64,000 nucleotides of DNA from Panonychus citri (GCF_014898815.1 NW_026515539.1:3658001-3722000); one strand, 5' to 3'. Counted from the stretch's first letter, positions 45,501-57,984 are shown. Made by a program: numbers and translations. Notes: generated by a model from the sequence alone, not told the origin.

Positions 45501-48500
45501 ATCGATTGTGATTAACTTTTATTTCAAATTGCAATTGATTCTAATCATCTGAAAGGTTATCCTAACCATTTAATTCATAAATAATCCCAATGAAAAGGGC
45601 AATAGATTAAATCTGATGAAGATAATCAAGTCATCATCTTTAATATTATCATCACAATTAACTAACAGTAAATTAGATCGGAATACTTGATATAAATACA
45701 ATTTTCCAAAGTTAATTGACTTTAATCAACAATAGAAAATATTAAGTATGATGATTAAGAAGAAGAAAAAAAAAGTTCCAAAAAAAGAAAATAAATTCAT
45801 GATCATTTCGAATTAAATTGAATTTTTCTGTTAATCGAATTTTTTGCTTTTCTTCTTTTACATGAAAGAAATAACCAGAATATTAAATTCTTCCGGATCA
45901 TCAACAATCATATCATCAGAAAATTAGCTAATCACCATCATCTAATTATCTATTCCAATCAATTAAACTTAATTTTCTTTCCATTGACCGAAAGACGAAA
46001 TTTTCATTCATCGAATTGAGAGATTTTTTTGTTTTTCTTCCGGATGATAAGCGAAAGTCAATCGATTACATGGTAATCATGATGAATAATATTCAATGAA
46101 TCAAGATTATTATCTGAATCGGTTCTCATTCTCTTTGGTGTTTCCATCTTATTCAGGGTAACATGATAATCTTCTTGATTGTAATATAATGATCAAGGTA
46201 GTTGATTCTATGAAAAGAATATGTTTGAAATATCTGAGAACAGGGTAAAAAACACTCCACTGATGAGGATGCAATTTCCATTATTATCATGGTTAATCCA
46301 GTGATCATCAGTTTCATCCTTTTCTTTTATCTCTCTTTGGTTTAAGCTTATGACAGAAATAGAGTGAAAACAATTGTTACCATGGGAATTTTCATCATAC
46401 TCTTTTCTCATCATCAGACAGTTCATTGTTCACAAAACTGTTTCTCATTCCAGAAATTCAATCTAATATCATGGTTTCAAAGCCCACCGAGAACTGATCA
46501 TCATCATCATAATCATCATCATGAGTGGTATTCAAACAAGATGAAATAATAAGTAGTCATAATAACGTATTTATATAATATAAAGATGAGATTATCTCAG
46601 CTACGATTTTGATAATAATAACATCACCATCAATATGTTCAACAAAAAAGTTCTGTACATTTACAGGAAGAGAAAGATGAGTTTTAATCCTTCCTTTTTT
46701 CAATTTACATGGTAAAAGATTCTGGTTACATGGTGATAATCATGGCGATGATGATGGAGATCATCATGTGATAAAACTTATCATTAAATTCATTGTTCGA
46801 GTTGATAGTAACCTGAGATATTAATCATTAGTCTCTCTCTCTCTCTCTTTACTTTCTTTCTTGTGTCAAATTGAATGAGATAATTGATGAATTTCGTTCA
46901 TGATAAACTAAGAATAGAATAGCACAAAATCTAAAGAAAAGTTATCATATAGCCTGAGATTAAACCTCATGGCGACTTTGGAAATTCAATAAAGTTTTTT
47001 ATTCTAATAACTTTCTAAGTATCTCAATGAATTTTTATCCATTTTGTGGATTTTATTATTGTTAATCTGAATTTCGAATCTTTTTTTTTAAAGTTATTCC
47101 ATTTAATATTCTTCTTCTTTTAGTTGATAAATTTAATCATCATTCTCTCATGTTTTTCCATGAGATGAAACAACTCAAATCATGGAGGAAAATAATCTCA
47201 ACTCATTTCGAAAGAAAATTTCTCATTTTCTTTTCTACCTCAATATGTTCTCACTTTGTTATATCTACAGATTTTCTCTTGTTATTTTCTCAATCTTTTC
47301 TCCTTTATTCCTTTGTTCACAACAGTTCAGAACTTCATCTACCCTGAAAATGGGTGGAAAATTTCATCAAATCAAAATTTTCGCCCCATAATGAAACTAG
47401 ATAAAAAAGCGAACCACATAAAAAGACTTACTCATCTAATCTGAGACTCACAAGATAATAAAACTGATTCATAAAAATAAGAAAGTTCCATAAAGTTCAG
47501 CTCACAAAAATTTCATTCTCTCTTCCACCATGAACACCATGGTTAACTCTGATTCAAATTTTTCTACAAAAACTATCACATATTTACACACAGAATATGA
47601 AACCACCAGAACTTTCTATCCTGTTCGAAATCATGAATTCTAGTTTCAAAGTTAAGAATCGAAATATCCAAAAGAAAAGAGAACAACATTTTCTTGAAAA
47701 ATATTCCTTCTCACGGTGGACAGAAAATTCGTGTTCATAAACATCATACTTTCTATTCTTGATGGGGACATTATTTTCTATCATGAAATGGATTCTATGA
47801 AGAACTTTATATTTCCAATTTATCGTCAGAATACAAGAACAACAATAAATCAAGTGAAATATAAACACAGAGAAACAGGGAAATGCTCATTTTCCAATAT
47901 TCAATTGGGAAGGAACTTTCTTCTGATTCAGTCGCAATTTCCCATGTCTTTGGGTGTACAAGGGAAAAACATGGAAAAACAAAAATACAAAACTAATAAC
48001 ATGGAGCTTATGTAATAACAACTATTAATATGATCCCATGTTAAAGACAAATTATCATTACCTGAATGAAATGAAAACTATGAAAACAATGAAACTTTTG
48101 TTGAGCGTTATTATCTGTTGATCATCATTATCAGCATCATGTTGTTCAGTAATTTATTTGGGTGAAAATGCTTCAAGAATATAATTTTTGTACATGATAA
48201 CATTGTTGATTATTGATTAAATTTCATTTCAATGTTACATTGTATTTGATAAGCTTCATCAGATCACAATCTATCACATTCTTATCATGATTACTATCAT
48301 TTTCCAGAGGAATAGTTCTCTGTCAGAATTTTCAAAAGTTTTTCTTTTCTTCTGTTACATGATGAATGTTAAACGAATGGATTAAATTCTGAACTTTCTC
48401 TCTTTTTCTTTCCATGATATTTTTTTTATCTCACACTTATCATTGAATATTTTACCTTCGTCAGCGTTTTAGTAACGAGTTCATACTCATGTTTGCTCCC

Positions 48501-49311
48501 TGAGAATTTTTTGTATTAACTACAATCAACACATTGGAACGAAAGAAACTTGAAAAATCGCCATGATTGGAATAAAATATCGATTCCAAATTCAAATCAC
48601 GTTCTAATGGAATTGATCAGTTGTGTTTGATTCTCTCTCCTATTTCGACAAATGGATTTTCAATCATCTCGAACTTTTGGTAATGAATAATTTCCATGAA
48701 AATCAAAGTTCAGTTTATTTTCTACAAGGGTTAACCTTTTTTTTTCTCCTGATTAACATGTAACAGATTCGAATAGAAATAAACAAAAAGTTCAGAAGAT
48801 TATATTTATGAAACTATCGAAAAGTCAAAGAACTCATCTGTCGAAATTGTCTTTCTCTCTCCCTCTAAGTAATCTAAAAGTTCTGAACTCATGAAATGAG
48901 AGAGAGAGAGAGAAACTTGATGAAATTTTCTTTACAGTATTCTCAAATTATTCCATGATATCATCATCTCTCGACAAGTCTAAATAAGAATATTAAATTC
49001 AAAGATTAGTAATTTTAAAGTTTCATATCTCTAAAATATATTAGAACTTTTTTTCTTTTCTCCAACATCTCGAAACTGTTATATCCAATTCTAAGATTTC
49101 TTTTATATCGAAATGTTATTTTCTCCTCTCACTCACTCTCTCTCTCTCTCTTTTCAATAAACTTCGTTACGCTTCAATCGTATGCTGAGAATCGTTGAAA
49201 CTTCCATCTTCTTGTTTCCATTATGATCGCACTTATAATTGTAGTTCACAAGTTACAATCGAATCGAAAGAATCTAGAATTTTATCGATTAGTTTACCAT
49301 GATGATATTAA

Positions 49312-49350
49312 AGAGAGAGAGAGAGAGAAAGAGAACGAGAGAGAGAGAGA
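49312..49350. repeat. GA microsatellite, interrupted
   Basis: Two GA runs separated by AAGAGAAC. Confidence 0.9.
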
Positions 49351-51130
49351 ATGAATGATTGTTGTCGTTTTCTTTATTCAATGTTAACATGTTTCACTCA
49401 GAGAATCATCAAGAAACAGGGTTACCCTGAATCAGAATCATGATTATTATAAGAATTTAGTAATTCAGGCGACTCATTATATTGATCAATACGATATTCA
49501 GTTTTTAATCTTAAGGTTTAATTGACTTCTTATTGACAAACAATGAGATTGGAAACCATGAGAAGATATTATTATGAATGAGAAACCTTTTCAGTCGCAA
49601 ACAATTAACTAATCAATAACTGGTTCTAACAAATAACCAAATGATCATTAAGTTATTGATTCGTATTTTTTTTTCTCGTTACAGAAAAAAAACATGATAA
49701 TTATTAGAATCTTAATCAGCATGAGTTTATTGGGTCAATTACTTTTTCATTTGAATGGTCAGTTTGTCAAAGAGGAAATGATAAACTTTTGATAACCTTC
49801 AACAGAATTTACAACTTTTCCATTGAATCAATGAGATTTTCTCTTCCAACATAAACTTCCGATTCAATTTATCATTTGAGAGAGTAAAAGTCTCGACCAG
49901 AAAATCATCGTATCTCTTTCATGGTAAAAAAAAAGTCATCAACATGGAAGAAATAAAAAATCTTCTCAATGAATTTGGAACTTTTTTTTTTACCATCAAC
50001 AAAATTACTATTATTCTTCTAGTTGATTGTTGATGAGATAATTGTAACTAAATGGGTAACAATTAAAAGGAATTCATGTTATTCATTTAATTGTGACTCA
50101 ATTTAGATTAACAGATCAATGAAAACATTTCTAATCAACGAAAAAAACAAAATTTTAATTCAGTTACAACGGAAGGAAATTAACTTGGTAAATTGAAGGG
50201 ATAATGTTGATAATGAAATTAACAATTAAATTAAAGTTTAACCTTTTCTAATATTGGATAATAATCATCAACGTTTTAATTGTAATCAGTTTGCAACAAT
50301 TAACCAAAGATTATCAATCATTGTTAATCCCTTAATCATTATCAATATGTAATTAATTGGTACAATTAATATAAAATCAAGTCATCAACATATTCAAGTG
50401 TTTACTAATCAATTGATTATAATCAATAACAAACATTTTCAGTAAACTGTGAACAAAACTTATCTTGTAAAATTAATTATAAATCAATGTTAATCAAGAT
50501 TCATCAATGACAATTAAAGTTACAATTAACTATGAAAAAAAAAGTCTTTGTCTTACCTTAAGTTTTGTCAAGTAGATGGAGACAATTAATTAATAAATTA
50601 AAAGATGATCAATAAAATTGTTGTTGATTAAGATGATTTATAATATTGAACGAAAATAAAACACTAATGATGAAAAAGATGCCGTTGTAATAATTAACAC
50701 ATCAATCAATCAATCAATCAAATAGACAATTATAATCACAGAGGGATCATAATTTAAGAGGAAAATTGTGATTGAAAAACAATTGATGATCAACAAGAGA
50801 GAGAGAGAGAGGAGGTGGAATAGGTAAGAGTTAGAACACAATTAACTAATGATTAACATGAAACGTTGGAGAAAAAACAAAATTAAATGAAAACCATTTC
50901 AACACAGTAATTTAAGTTAATCACAATTAGAAAACAGAAAGAAATTTAAATCCGATAAGTTGATTGTCGATGTAAATGTAAACTAACCGTAAGGTTAACA
51001 TGAAACAAAAAAGAGTCACAATTAAACTCGAACAAGAAAAAAGGTAATAAGTTAATAACTCGATGGTTCAAGTTAACTCAATGAGACTCACATGGGAACT
51101 GAATCCAAATCTCACCCGATACTCATCATC

Positions 51131-51189
51131 CTCTCTCTCTCTCTTTCTCTCTATCTATTGCTCTCTCTCTCTCTCTTTCTCTCCCTCTC
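51131..51189. repeat. CT microsatellite, interrupted
   Basis: A CT run of about 59 bp with short interruptions (TATCTATTG, CTTT). Confidence 0.9.
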
Positions 51190-52287
51190 AGCTGATTCAA
51201 GGTAACCAAGGAACCATGTGATAGACTTGATCCTTGAAATAGAATCAATTTTCAATGTCAATCATCTTTGATATGGAAAAAACAAAACTGATAATATCTT
51301 TTGAATTACATGTTGATCATCATCTTGTTTTGTTGTCGGAATATTGATGATTAAATTAGAGGAGAAAGTGTTGGTTTCATCATCCAAATGATAATTATCT
51401 TTGGAAAGCAAAATCTATTTGATAACTAAAGATGATCATTGTTTAGATTTGATTCTTTGTTTACAGTTAATCAATAATCTTTAATTGTGATGCTTATTAA
51501 TTTTGCTTTATTTTTTTTTCAATTGTTCACAATTTACCTGAGCAAAAACATGACCTGACATAATGATTACTGTTATTTTCATGTTAATTGTTTAGTTAAT
51601 TTTTTATTTTACATTTCAATAGTTAGGCTTTTGATTGTTACCTGGATAGTGTCAAGTTTAACTAATGATTAACCTTGAATTTTAATTGTAACGGTAAAAA
51701 ATTTTCTATGTACCTTTTTATTTATCATTATTAATAATTTATCATTTATCATTCATTGATTATTAACTTTGATAACTGTTTCATTTTCCCATCGTCTTTA
51801 TATTTAAATTTACATTGATGATGAATTTAACTAATTGATTAACAATAATTAGCAATTTAATTAGTTACTATTTGAATATAACAGTTGACCAAACAATTGA
51901 TTGTGATTGTGATTTTCAATTAACTTTTATCACCTTATTGTTGAGAGAGATGGTGAAACATTATTAACTGTCTTAAATGATGAAATAGGAATCAGAATAA
52001 GTTAATACCCTTGGGGCATTAAAGGTTAACAATAAAGGTTTTTGCCCAATCAATTGATTTAATCAAACATACTGATGATTATGATGATGAAGGTGATGAA
52101 GGTTAAGATTAAGACTAATATGATTAGGGAGATGAAAATTTGGGATTAAAATCAGAGAGATGAAGATGAGGAAATTAAATTTGATTAATCTGCGATTGAT
52201 TCAATTGTAAACATCCAAACATCAGCAAGGAAATGATTTTGCAATTTATCAACAATTGATAATCAACATCATCAATTGATAATGGTA

Positions 52288-52311
52288 ATGATGATGATGA
52301 TGATGATGATG
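52288..52311. repeat. ATG microsatellite, 8 units
   Basis: Eight perfect ATG units, about 800 bp left of the Polinton. Confidence 0.9.
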
Positions 52312-53117
52312 ATAATTCAACAATCAATATAATAAAAAAAAGGGTGAGATTTAAATTGTTGTTTAAAAAGCAACAATTTCTTACAACATTATGATAAATT
52401 GATTTAACTTATTCACTTTCCCTTTATTTGTAATCCATTAAAAAATATTAGACATTAACGTTACCCTATTTGTGAAGCAATTTATTGATTGTTTGCTGAT
52501 TTGATTGTTGTACTTTTTTGGTTAGATGATGAAAGTGAAAATTACAATGCAAAGTCAATCAACTTCCTGCAATTTACTTTCAACAGTGTTAGTTGGATGG
52601 TTACAAATGACTCTGATGATCATCATTTTCAGGCTCAAGAATCATTTTCAATACATGGATCAAGTTTTTCATTGACTATTCAGCCTCAGGAATTATTATC
52701 CTTAATCTTATATATTTTTTGTCCCTTCCCCATGTCAAAGTCTCCTCTTGTTCACCCTCCTCCTCCTCAGCATCATCATCACTCTCTCAGTATCCTCATC
52801 ACTTATTATTGTTATAATAGAAATGGACTGTGAAAGTTATATACATCTCCAGATGACCTGAATAAAGTTGAATGTACTTTCAAATAGCATCATCATCATC
52901 TTCAGGATGCTTTTTATTGAATCCACTGAAAAAGGATCAGATTAAAGGATAACCCACAAAGAATTGGAACCAAGGTAAATAGAGTTTATTTACTTTTAAA
53001 TCAACTGATCACCTTTTGTTAATCATTGAGCAAAAATCCATGAAAGTGAAACCTTAATCATTATAACAATCAATTCATCCTGATAAATTATATATCTAAT
53101 AATCATTATTAGTAGAG

Positions 53118-53158
53118 AGCTTGACGACGCTCCGCCCCGTGGGCGACGTCGTCAAGCT
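53118..53158. repeat. GC-rich hairpin at the left edge of the Polinton
   Basis: A 12-bp perfect stem (AGCTTGACGACG at 53118-53129 against 53147-53158) encloses a second 5-bp stem (CGCCC with GGGCG) and a CGT loop, separated by a 3-against-1 internal loop. It is strikingly GC-rich against its AT-rich surroundings. It may be part of the element's terminal repeat or a transcription stop for the leftward genes. The upstream AGTAGAGAG could be the element end, since Polinton termini often begin with AG. Confidence 0.6.
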
Positions 53159-53405
53159 TCCTGTTAATTAATTAAAATTGAGGCGTTAGTTTATATTAAT
53201 TAGTATCAACAATTAATAAAAACAGAAGAGTTAATCGTCACAAATTAAACCAATTAAAATTGTAATTAAAAGCCTCAAGATTTTGATTAGCAATATAGCC
53301 AACGCGTAAATGAATAAAATTAACAACCCATAGTAGTCATTATGAAAAGAATTTAATTAAAACGGAAAATTAAGGTTACATAGGGTGGTTATATAGTTTA
53401 GAATA
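53159..53405. other. Left subterminal region of the Polinton
   Basis: AT-rich text without an ORF between the hairpin and the capsid gene stop. It contains several TTAATTAA-like words. It may belong to the terminal inverted repeat. Confidence 0.4.
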
Positions 53406-54717
53406 TTAATTATAATCAGTGGTTACAGTACCAACGTTGTCTATTTGAATGATATTATCATACTGCAGAAAAGAAGGAGAGTAGCTGAAGTGAGAGCTGA
53501 TTTGAATTGAATTCAACTCTCATCGTACCGTATTTGGGTGTGTTTATGTACCCGTATTTACCAGGAGCATTATCAGGAGAAAATCGAAAGCTATTAAGGG
53601 AAGTTATCTTTGTATGTATCAAAATCGTAATTAAAATTGTTTGAATCTCCGAGAACATCATGGACTCCTCTGAAAGCGGTCATGCAACAAAACGAGCTGA
53701 AGTCTGTCTCAATAGGTCTGCTAGGATATTGCTCACCATTTACAGAACAAGACATTTTATGAGGTTAAAATGCTTGAAGCGATAAGGGCTCGAAGATAAA
53801 CTTCCTTCAAAACTGGTATTATCCATGAAAGCTGCAAAGCATCGTCTAGGTATTTGCCCTACTATAGCATTGTCGATGATACCACTCGGTGAAGTACTAT
53901 GTATAGTGAAATACTTTACTCTTCTAGTAATCGGGTACTTTAAAGGACTTGATTTCAAGGCATTTTAAGAGCAGATTGCATAAGTGGTGTCATTTATATT
54001 TATGTACAGAAAGATAAGCATCCTTGAGAGCCAATTCAGGTTTGAATAAAGCCGAATCTTGTGTATAAAAATAAAATCAGACTTTTGTTGATAAAGTTTA
54101 TACGGATTGAATTGATCCCGGTAGTGGTCTATACTGGGTTGCTAAATCGAAATCTAGAGCACCAATTATCTCCACTACCTGTCCTCTTCATCCCCTTTAG
54201 AGTTAGCTTCAGTAAAGATAGGTCTTATCGGTTCTGATCTAAATGTTGATACGTTATCAGTAATAGAAGCGGAGTTTTCAAACCAATACGCAGCTCTTCC
54301 TGATCCTAGTTTATCATAATAGCTTTTATTTAACAAAGTATGAAAAAACTGATATAGCTGAATGTTGAACATGATGTTGATACTTGTTTGTCTCCAATTG
54401 AGACTTCTACATCTCGGAAAATACCATTAAGAGCGTTTTGACAAAGCTCTAAGTTTTTCCATTGAGCTTCAGTAGGCTTTTCTTTTCCTACAGGTTTAAA
54501 TTTAACGTTGAATTTTAGATATAAACGAGTTCTAGCTAACGAAATCAATTCGTCGTCGTTTCCTGTAATATAAAATTCTATCGGACTTTCAGCGTTAATA
54601 ACTGCTAGAGGTCTAAAGAGATTTGGGATGATTTTCAATCTGATTTGTTATCGGAGGTAATTTGAATAAGTCCAACTCGGGAAGAAGAAACATTTCATGT
54701 AACTTAGTTGATGACAT
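53406..54717 (-). pseudogene. Polinton double-jelly-roll major capsid protein gene, multiply frameshifted
   Basis: Start ATG at 54717; the reading changes frame near 54640, 54370, 54175, 53960, 53740 and again near 53470, with the last codons and TAA at 53406-53408. Recognisable capsid landmarks in order are AESPIEFYITG and IGDKQVSTS in the first jelly roll (54330-54638), LNKSYYDKL (about 54310), DNAIVGQIPRR and FKHFNL in the second jelly roll (53740-53958), and a terminal stretch with DNIIQID. The family forms the icosahedral shell of Polinton particles. The summed length, about 430 codons, is short for the family, so the middle has also lost sequence. As it stands it cannot make a full capsid protein. 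The breaks are described only; whether some are assembly errors is open. Confidence 0.75.
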
Positions 54718-54728
54718 TGTCAATAAAT

Positions 54729-55019
54729 TTAAAGTTGTTCTTTTCGATTTTTCACTTTTGGTCTAGAAAGTTTTGCTGATTTTTTTGTGGTAGTTTTTTT
54801 ATTACTTTGTTGTTTACTAGTCCGTTGTTTCTTCTTGAATGTTCTTTTTTTAGTAGTAGGTTTATTAATAACCTTTTTATTAGTATAAGGAGAAACAGGT
54901 TGTGAAGGAGCTCTTTTCTTTCTAGACTTGATTATTTTAGATTGAATTTTTGCTGGTTTATCATCTTTCCTAGCGATTTGATTTTTATAGTACTCAAAAA
55001 GATTATCAATACGCATCAT
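54729..55019 (-). CDS. Polinton small basic protein, about 96 aa
   Basis: The ORF is open from 55073, but the likely start is the Met at 55019 (MMRIDNLFEYYKNQ), because the upstream 18 codons overlap the preceding gene. After an N-terminal YYKNQ motif common in Polinton proteins of this position, the chain is very rich in Lys, Arg, Thr and Ser (KKRTFKKKQR). This suggests DNA binding inside the particle, comparable with adenovirus core proteins. It lies between the penton-like and capsid genes and overlaps the former by 14 bp. It is intact, and the function is inferred from composition and position. Confidence 0.55.
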   Translation of the reverse strand: MMRIDNLFEYYKNQIARKDDKPAKIQSKIIKSRKKRAPSQPVSPYTNKKVINKPTTKKRTFKKKQRTSKQQSNKKTTTKKSAKLSRPKVKNRKEQL

Positions 55020-55789
55020 GTTGAAAATGAAGTGTAACGATTGTTGTTCCTGTTGTAAATGAAGCGTTTGCACGTGAATTATCCTTTATATTGATAGATA
55101 CTGCCTCTAAATCTGTTATCTTTACGTTTCTAACCTGTTCTTTATCAAATTGTATAAAAAGATTTTCTCCAAATTTAGAGGAAATAGGGGCTGTCACGTA
55201 GTTCAAAATTTGTTTCTCTCCTCCACCAACACAAATAGGTTCTATTATGTTAGTTTCAACAGTTAAAACTTCATTCTGAAAGAAAGGTATAATTGGATGT
55301 TGGCTTACGATCGTATGTTGATTTACCATAAGAGGAGGTAAACCTAACACCTTGTTCGTTTCTTCGTCGAAAACTGGAAGTATTTTAACTTTGGTGCCAT
55401 CTTGTAAAGGTATCAAGCCTGGTGATATAGCTATTGTTTTGCCATTTGGATTGAAATACATGTCTATTTGGGTTTCAAATATATCATCTTGGACAGCAGA
55501 TATAAGATGCTTTATGAGGTCACTAGCGTTGTTTTCCAATCAAAACAGTTTCTAAGGGTGGTAATACACTATACGGTTTAAGAGTTGTAGAATCAACAAA
55601 TCTAATCGTAATATTTCTTTTTGATATCCAAGTAATAGGGATAACTATTTGAGTTAGACTAACTTTCCAGGAGCCTGATAAATTCAGTCTTTTAGCTAAT
55701 TGGTTTTTAAATCTCCCAGGAGAGTTATCAGGAAAGAGCTCTTTACAAGCATCACTTCTCAGGATAATATCAAAATTTTGCGGAATCAT
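55006..55789 (-). pseudogene. Polinton penton-like (minor capsid candidate) protein gene, one frameshift
   Basis: Two open pieces, 55523-55789 and 55006-55539, change frame near 55530. The first has the conserved start pattern of this family: ELFPDNSPGRF, then LSGSWKVSLTQI and P.TW. The second ends with the typical VTLHF close to the C-terminus. Proteins of this family stand next to the major capsid gene in Polintons and are thought to be minor capsid (penton) proteins. Total length of about 260 codons is at the lower end. A single indel separates it from an open frame. Confidence 0.55.
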
Positions 55790-55909
55790 TTAGATAAATT
55801 AGAATCTGAACTTTTCTTGTTTAGAACAAAGGAGATGGTAAAATATATCCAAGACAACTGCTCATTAGCGATATCCAAAGTGATTCTCTTTCAATACCTA
55901 AACTCAAAT

Positions 55910-56092
55910 TTATAATACCACGAGGATGACTATTACGATGATGACAATCTGCGCTATGAATAGAACATATTCAGGGTTTTTATTATAATTATAATCAGTA
56001 TCATTTATAATTGTTAATTTCTGATTCGGAGATCCACTTGTTAAACCTTGAGGGGAGTCCAACCCATTTGACCTTATACCAGTAACATCCAT
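55910..56092 (-). CDS. Possible 60-aa tail-anchored membrane peptide
   Basis: The last 18 residues (FIAQIVIIVIVILVVL and neighbours) form a strong membrane helix directly before the stop. The first half overlaps the end of the integrase gene in another frame, so its start is doubtful. Small membrane proteins occur in Polintons, but no family is recognised. Confidence 0.3.
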   Translation of the reverse strand: MDVTGIRSNGLDSPQGLTSGSPNQKLTIINDTDYNYNKNPEYVLFIAQIVIIVIVILVVL

Positions 56093-57084
56093 TAGAGAAT
56101 TTTTTCTTTAGAACAGAATCAACTTTGAACGTTTTATTAGCACTAAAGTTTACTTTTTGAATCTCCTCTTTATAATATCGTTGGAGGGTTTCGTCTCCTT
56201 GTTTATTTCTAAGCTTAAAAGTATCTTTTTTATCTCCTGATATATTTCCAGTAACGTTGAATGTTTCTTTAGACCAATTAGGTAAATATCTCTATTGAAA
56301 GCACCAAGATGTTTTCCAATTCGAACTGTGTCTCCAAATAAGATACTTTCATCATTATTCAGTCTTTTATTCATTATTTCTTGACCGTAAGACTTGTTAA
56401 ACAATAAATCACTTTGAGACTAACGGCTTTTCTAGGAGTTGTTTTAATTGAACGATGAATGCTATCATTATAAGCTGTAACTATGTTAGGTAACTGGTTT
56501 ACCCAACGTTTGGTATTATTACTAGTCATGAATCTGAATATTTTGTTTTTATGGTTCTATTAAAACGTTCAACTAAAGCACATTTTATTGTTTGATTTCT
56601 TGTGGTAAAGAAATCAACTTTCTTTAGCAAGAAAATCTTTAACAATACCATTTACAAACTCTTTACCTCGATCTGTTTGTAGATAGAGAGGTTTATGTTC
56701 ACTGAAAACTTTTTTCAAAGATTTAACGATCTCGTTTGGTTTTTTAGATTTAATAGCTATACCCCAAGCGTATCTAGATAGTACATCTATAACTGTTAGA
56801 ATATATTTATAACCGTAGTTACTTTTTTCTAATGATCTCATATCTGCTAGATCAGCCTGAAATTGAAACATTTGATGAGGAGCCCATGTTTTGTTTCTGA
56901 TGAATTTTCGTTTTATTTGTTTGTGTAGAGTGTAGGCATCTTGTTTAGATAACCATTTTGTTACTTGTAATCGTGTTATACCATGTTTCGATACAGCCTT
57001 GAATAAAGGTTCAACCCCACCTAGACTACTTGGCTTAACAGGATCGTAGTAGTGAGAAGATAACAGAGTCTCTATATTACTCAT
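56001..57084 (-). pseudogene. Polinton integrase (DDE, retroviral type) with C-terminal chromodomain, frameshifted
   Basis: The intact N-terminal piece (56614-57084, 156 codons) has HYYDPVKPSSLGG, the first catalytic Asp in FQADLADM and the second in LQTDRGKEFVN. The catalytic Glu (VERFNRT, about 56570) follows in a shifted frame. Further pieces are the GDTVRIGK segment (56150-56404) and, after another shift, a chromodomain-like C-terminus with WYKVKWVGL near 56065-56090, ending at 56001. At least three frameshifts separate these parts. The enzyme family inserts the element with a short target duplication. Every catalytic residue is visible, but no single open frame joins them here. Confidence 0.75.
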
Positions 57085-57085
57085 T

Positions 57086-57653
57086 TTAAGGAATGAACCA
57101 CTTGTTGGTTCTTGGTGAAATTCGTCTCGGTTGGGTATTTACTCTTTTTGTATACTTTCTCTTGGGTGTTTCATTCACAGACTGATCATCTAATTCTATT
57201 GTCTGGCTATCTGTGTCGTTTTCTAGTTCTTCTTGTTCAGGATTGAGATCAAAACTTGACTCGGACAATGCTTTATCTAAATAGTTCACCGTTGATGTTT
57301 GCATAGAATTAAGTATTAACTTGTTCGGTATATCATCGATATTAGCCTTAGAGAGAATAACAGGTAGATGTTCAAATCCTTGTATGTATTTTTCTTGTTT
57401 TATAACTTGGAGTAATATATCAACAATGTCGCTTCCTAACACTGGTTGATTATTTGTTGATAAAATCTCTATTTTCGTTATAGCACTTTTAAGTGCTAGT
57501 TGGAAAATAAATTTGCTAATGATTTAACCTCATCCAAAGTGAAGCAGCGTTTTGTGTCTTGAATCTTAACCGAATTTTTGTTTTCTTTTGCGAAGAGACT
57601 TCTTTATCGTATTCTTTATCGTATTCTGGGGTAACAACTGTTTTTCTAAACAT
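57086..57653 (-). pseudogene. Small conserved Polinton protein gene, frameshifted
   Basis: Start ATG at 57653, 2 bp after the preceding stop. The first frame is open for about 45 codons, then shifts near 57515. The second piece (57086-57442) has SDIVDILLQVIKQ and a Pro-bounded leucine pattern known from a conserved Polinton protein of unknown function in this position, followed by an acidic stretch and a basic tail (KRKYTKR). A direct repeat TTCTTTATCGTA occurs twice near 57602-57625. Confidence 0.45.
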
Positions 57654-57655
57654 GA

Positions 57656-57982
57656 TTAAGATGAGAGAACTTTTTCTAATGAAGGTCCTAGGATCCGAAG
57701 ATACTTTATATAATCATTTAAAAGTCGAGAATTTACTTTTTTTCTATTCTTACTCTTTTTAGACAGACCATAAATGAACCTTTTGAGAGGTTTAAGCTGC
57801 TTCTTTTGCTCGTCCGATAATGTTAAGTTTCCTAAGAGTAAGTTCATCGTAATTTCATGTAAAGCAGCATGTAGATATTGGTTACAATTAAGCAACTTTA
57901 TTATTTTGAGTTTAGTACAGTTTGAAGTTGATATACTTGTTGTTTTAAATAAATCGAGACAGAATTCTAGATTCTTAGACAT
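57656..57982 (-). CDS. Small basic Polinton protein, 108 aa, pX-like candidate
   Basis: The ORF starts 2 bp after the ATPase stop. It contains LLLGNLTLSDEQKKQLKPLK, a pattern widely conserved in a small Polinton/adintovirus protein (a helix, GN, L, then basic QKKxLxxxK), and a basic C-terminal half. It is intact. Its role is unknown; comparison with adenovirus core or membrane-active peptides is only by size, charge and position. Tight spacing with the ATPase gene suggests the pair is expressed together. Confidence 0.55.
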   Translation of the reverse strand: MSKNLEFCLDLFKTTSISTSNCTKLKIIKLLNCNQYLHAALHEITMNLLLGNLTLSDEQKKQLKPLKRFIYGLSKKSKNRKKVNSRLLNDYIKYLRILGPSLEKVLSS

Positions 57983-57984
57983 CT

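Larger units (their letters stand above)
41363..53110. other. Long non-coding stretch upstream of the receptor gene
   Basis: No coding exon was recognised on either strand. The stretch probably contains the promoter and perhaps upstream non-coding exons of the receptor gene. It alternates between blocks rich in TTAATTG/CAATTAA words (about 41.4-43, 44.6-46, 50-52.4 kb) and blocks rich in CATGAT, CT and AAAGTTC words (about 43.4-44.6, 46-49.9 kb). Microsatellites are listed separately. The ORF at 52489-52833 is low-complexity and is not called. Confidence 0.6.

Noticed and set aside
52489..52833. 114-codon plus ORF near the Polinton
   Set aside because: Low-complexity tail (PPPP, HHHH), no domain and no splice context.
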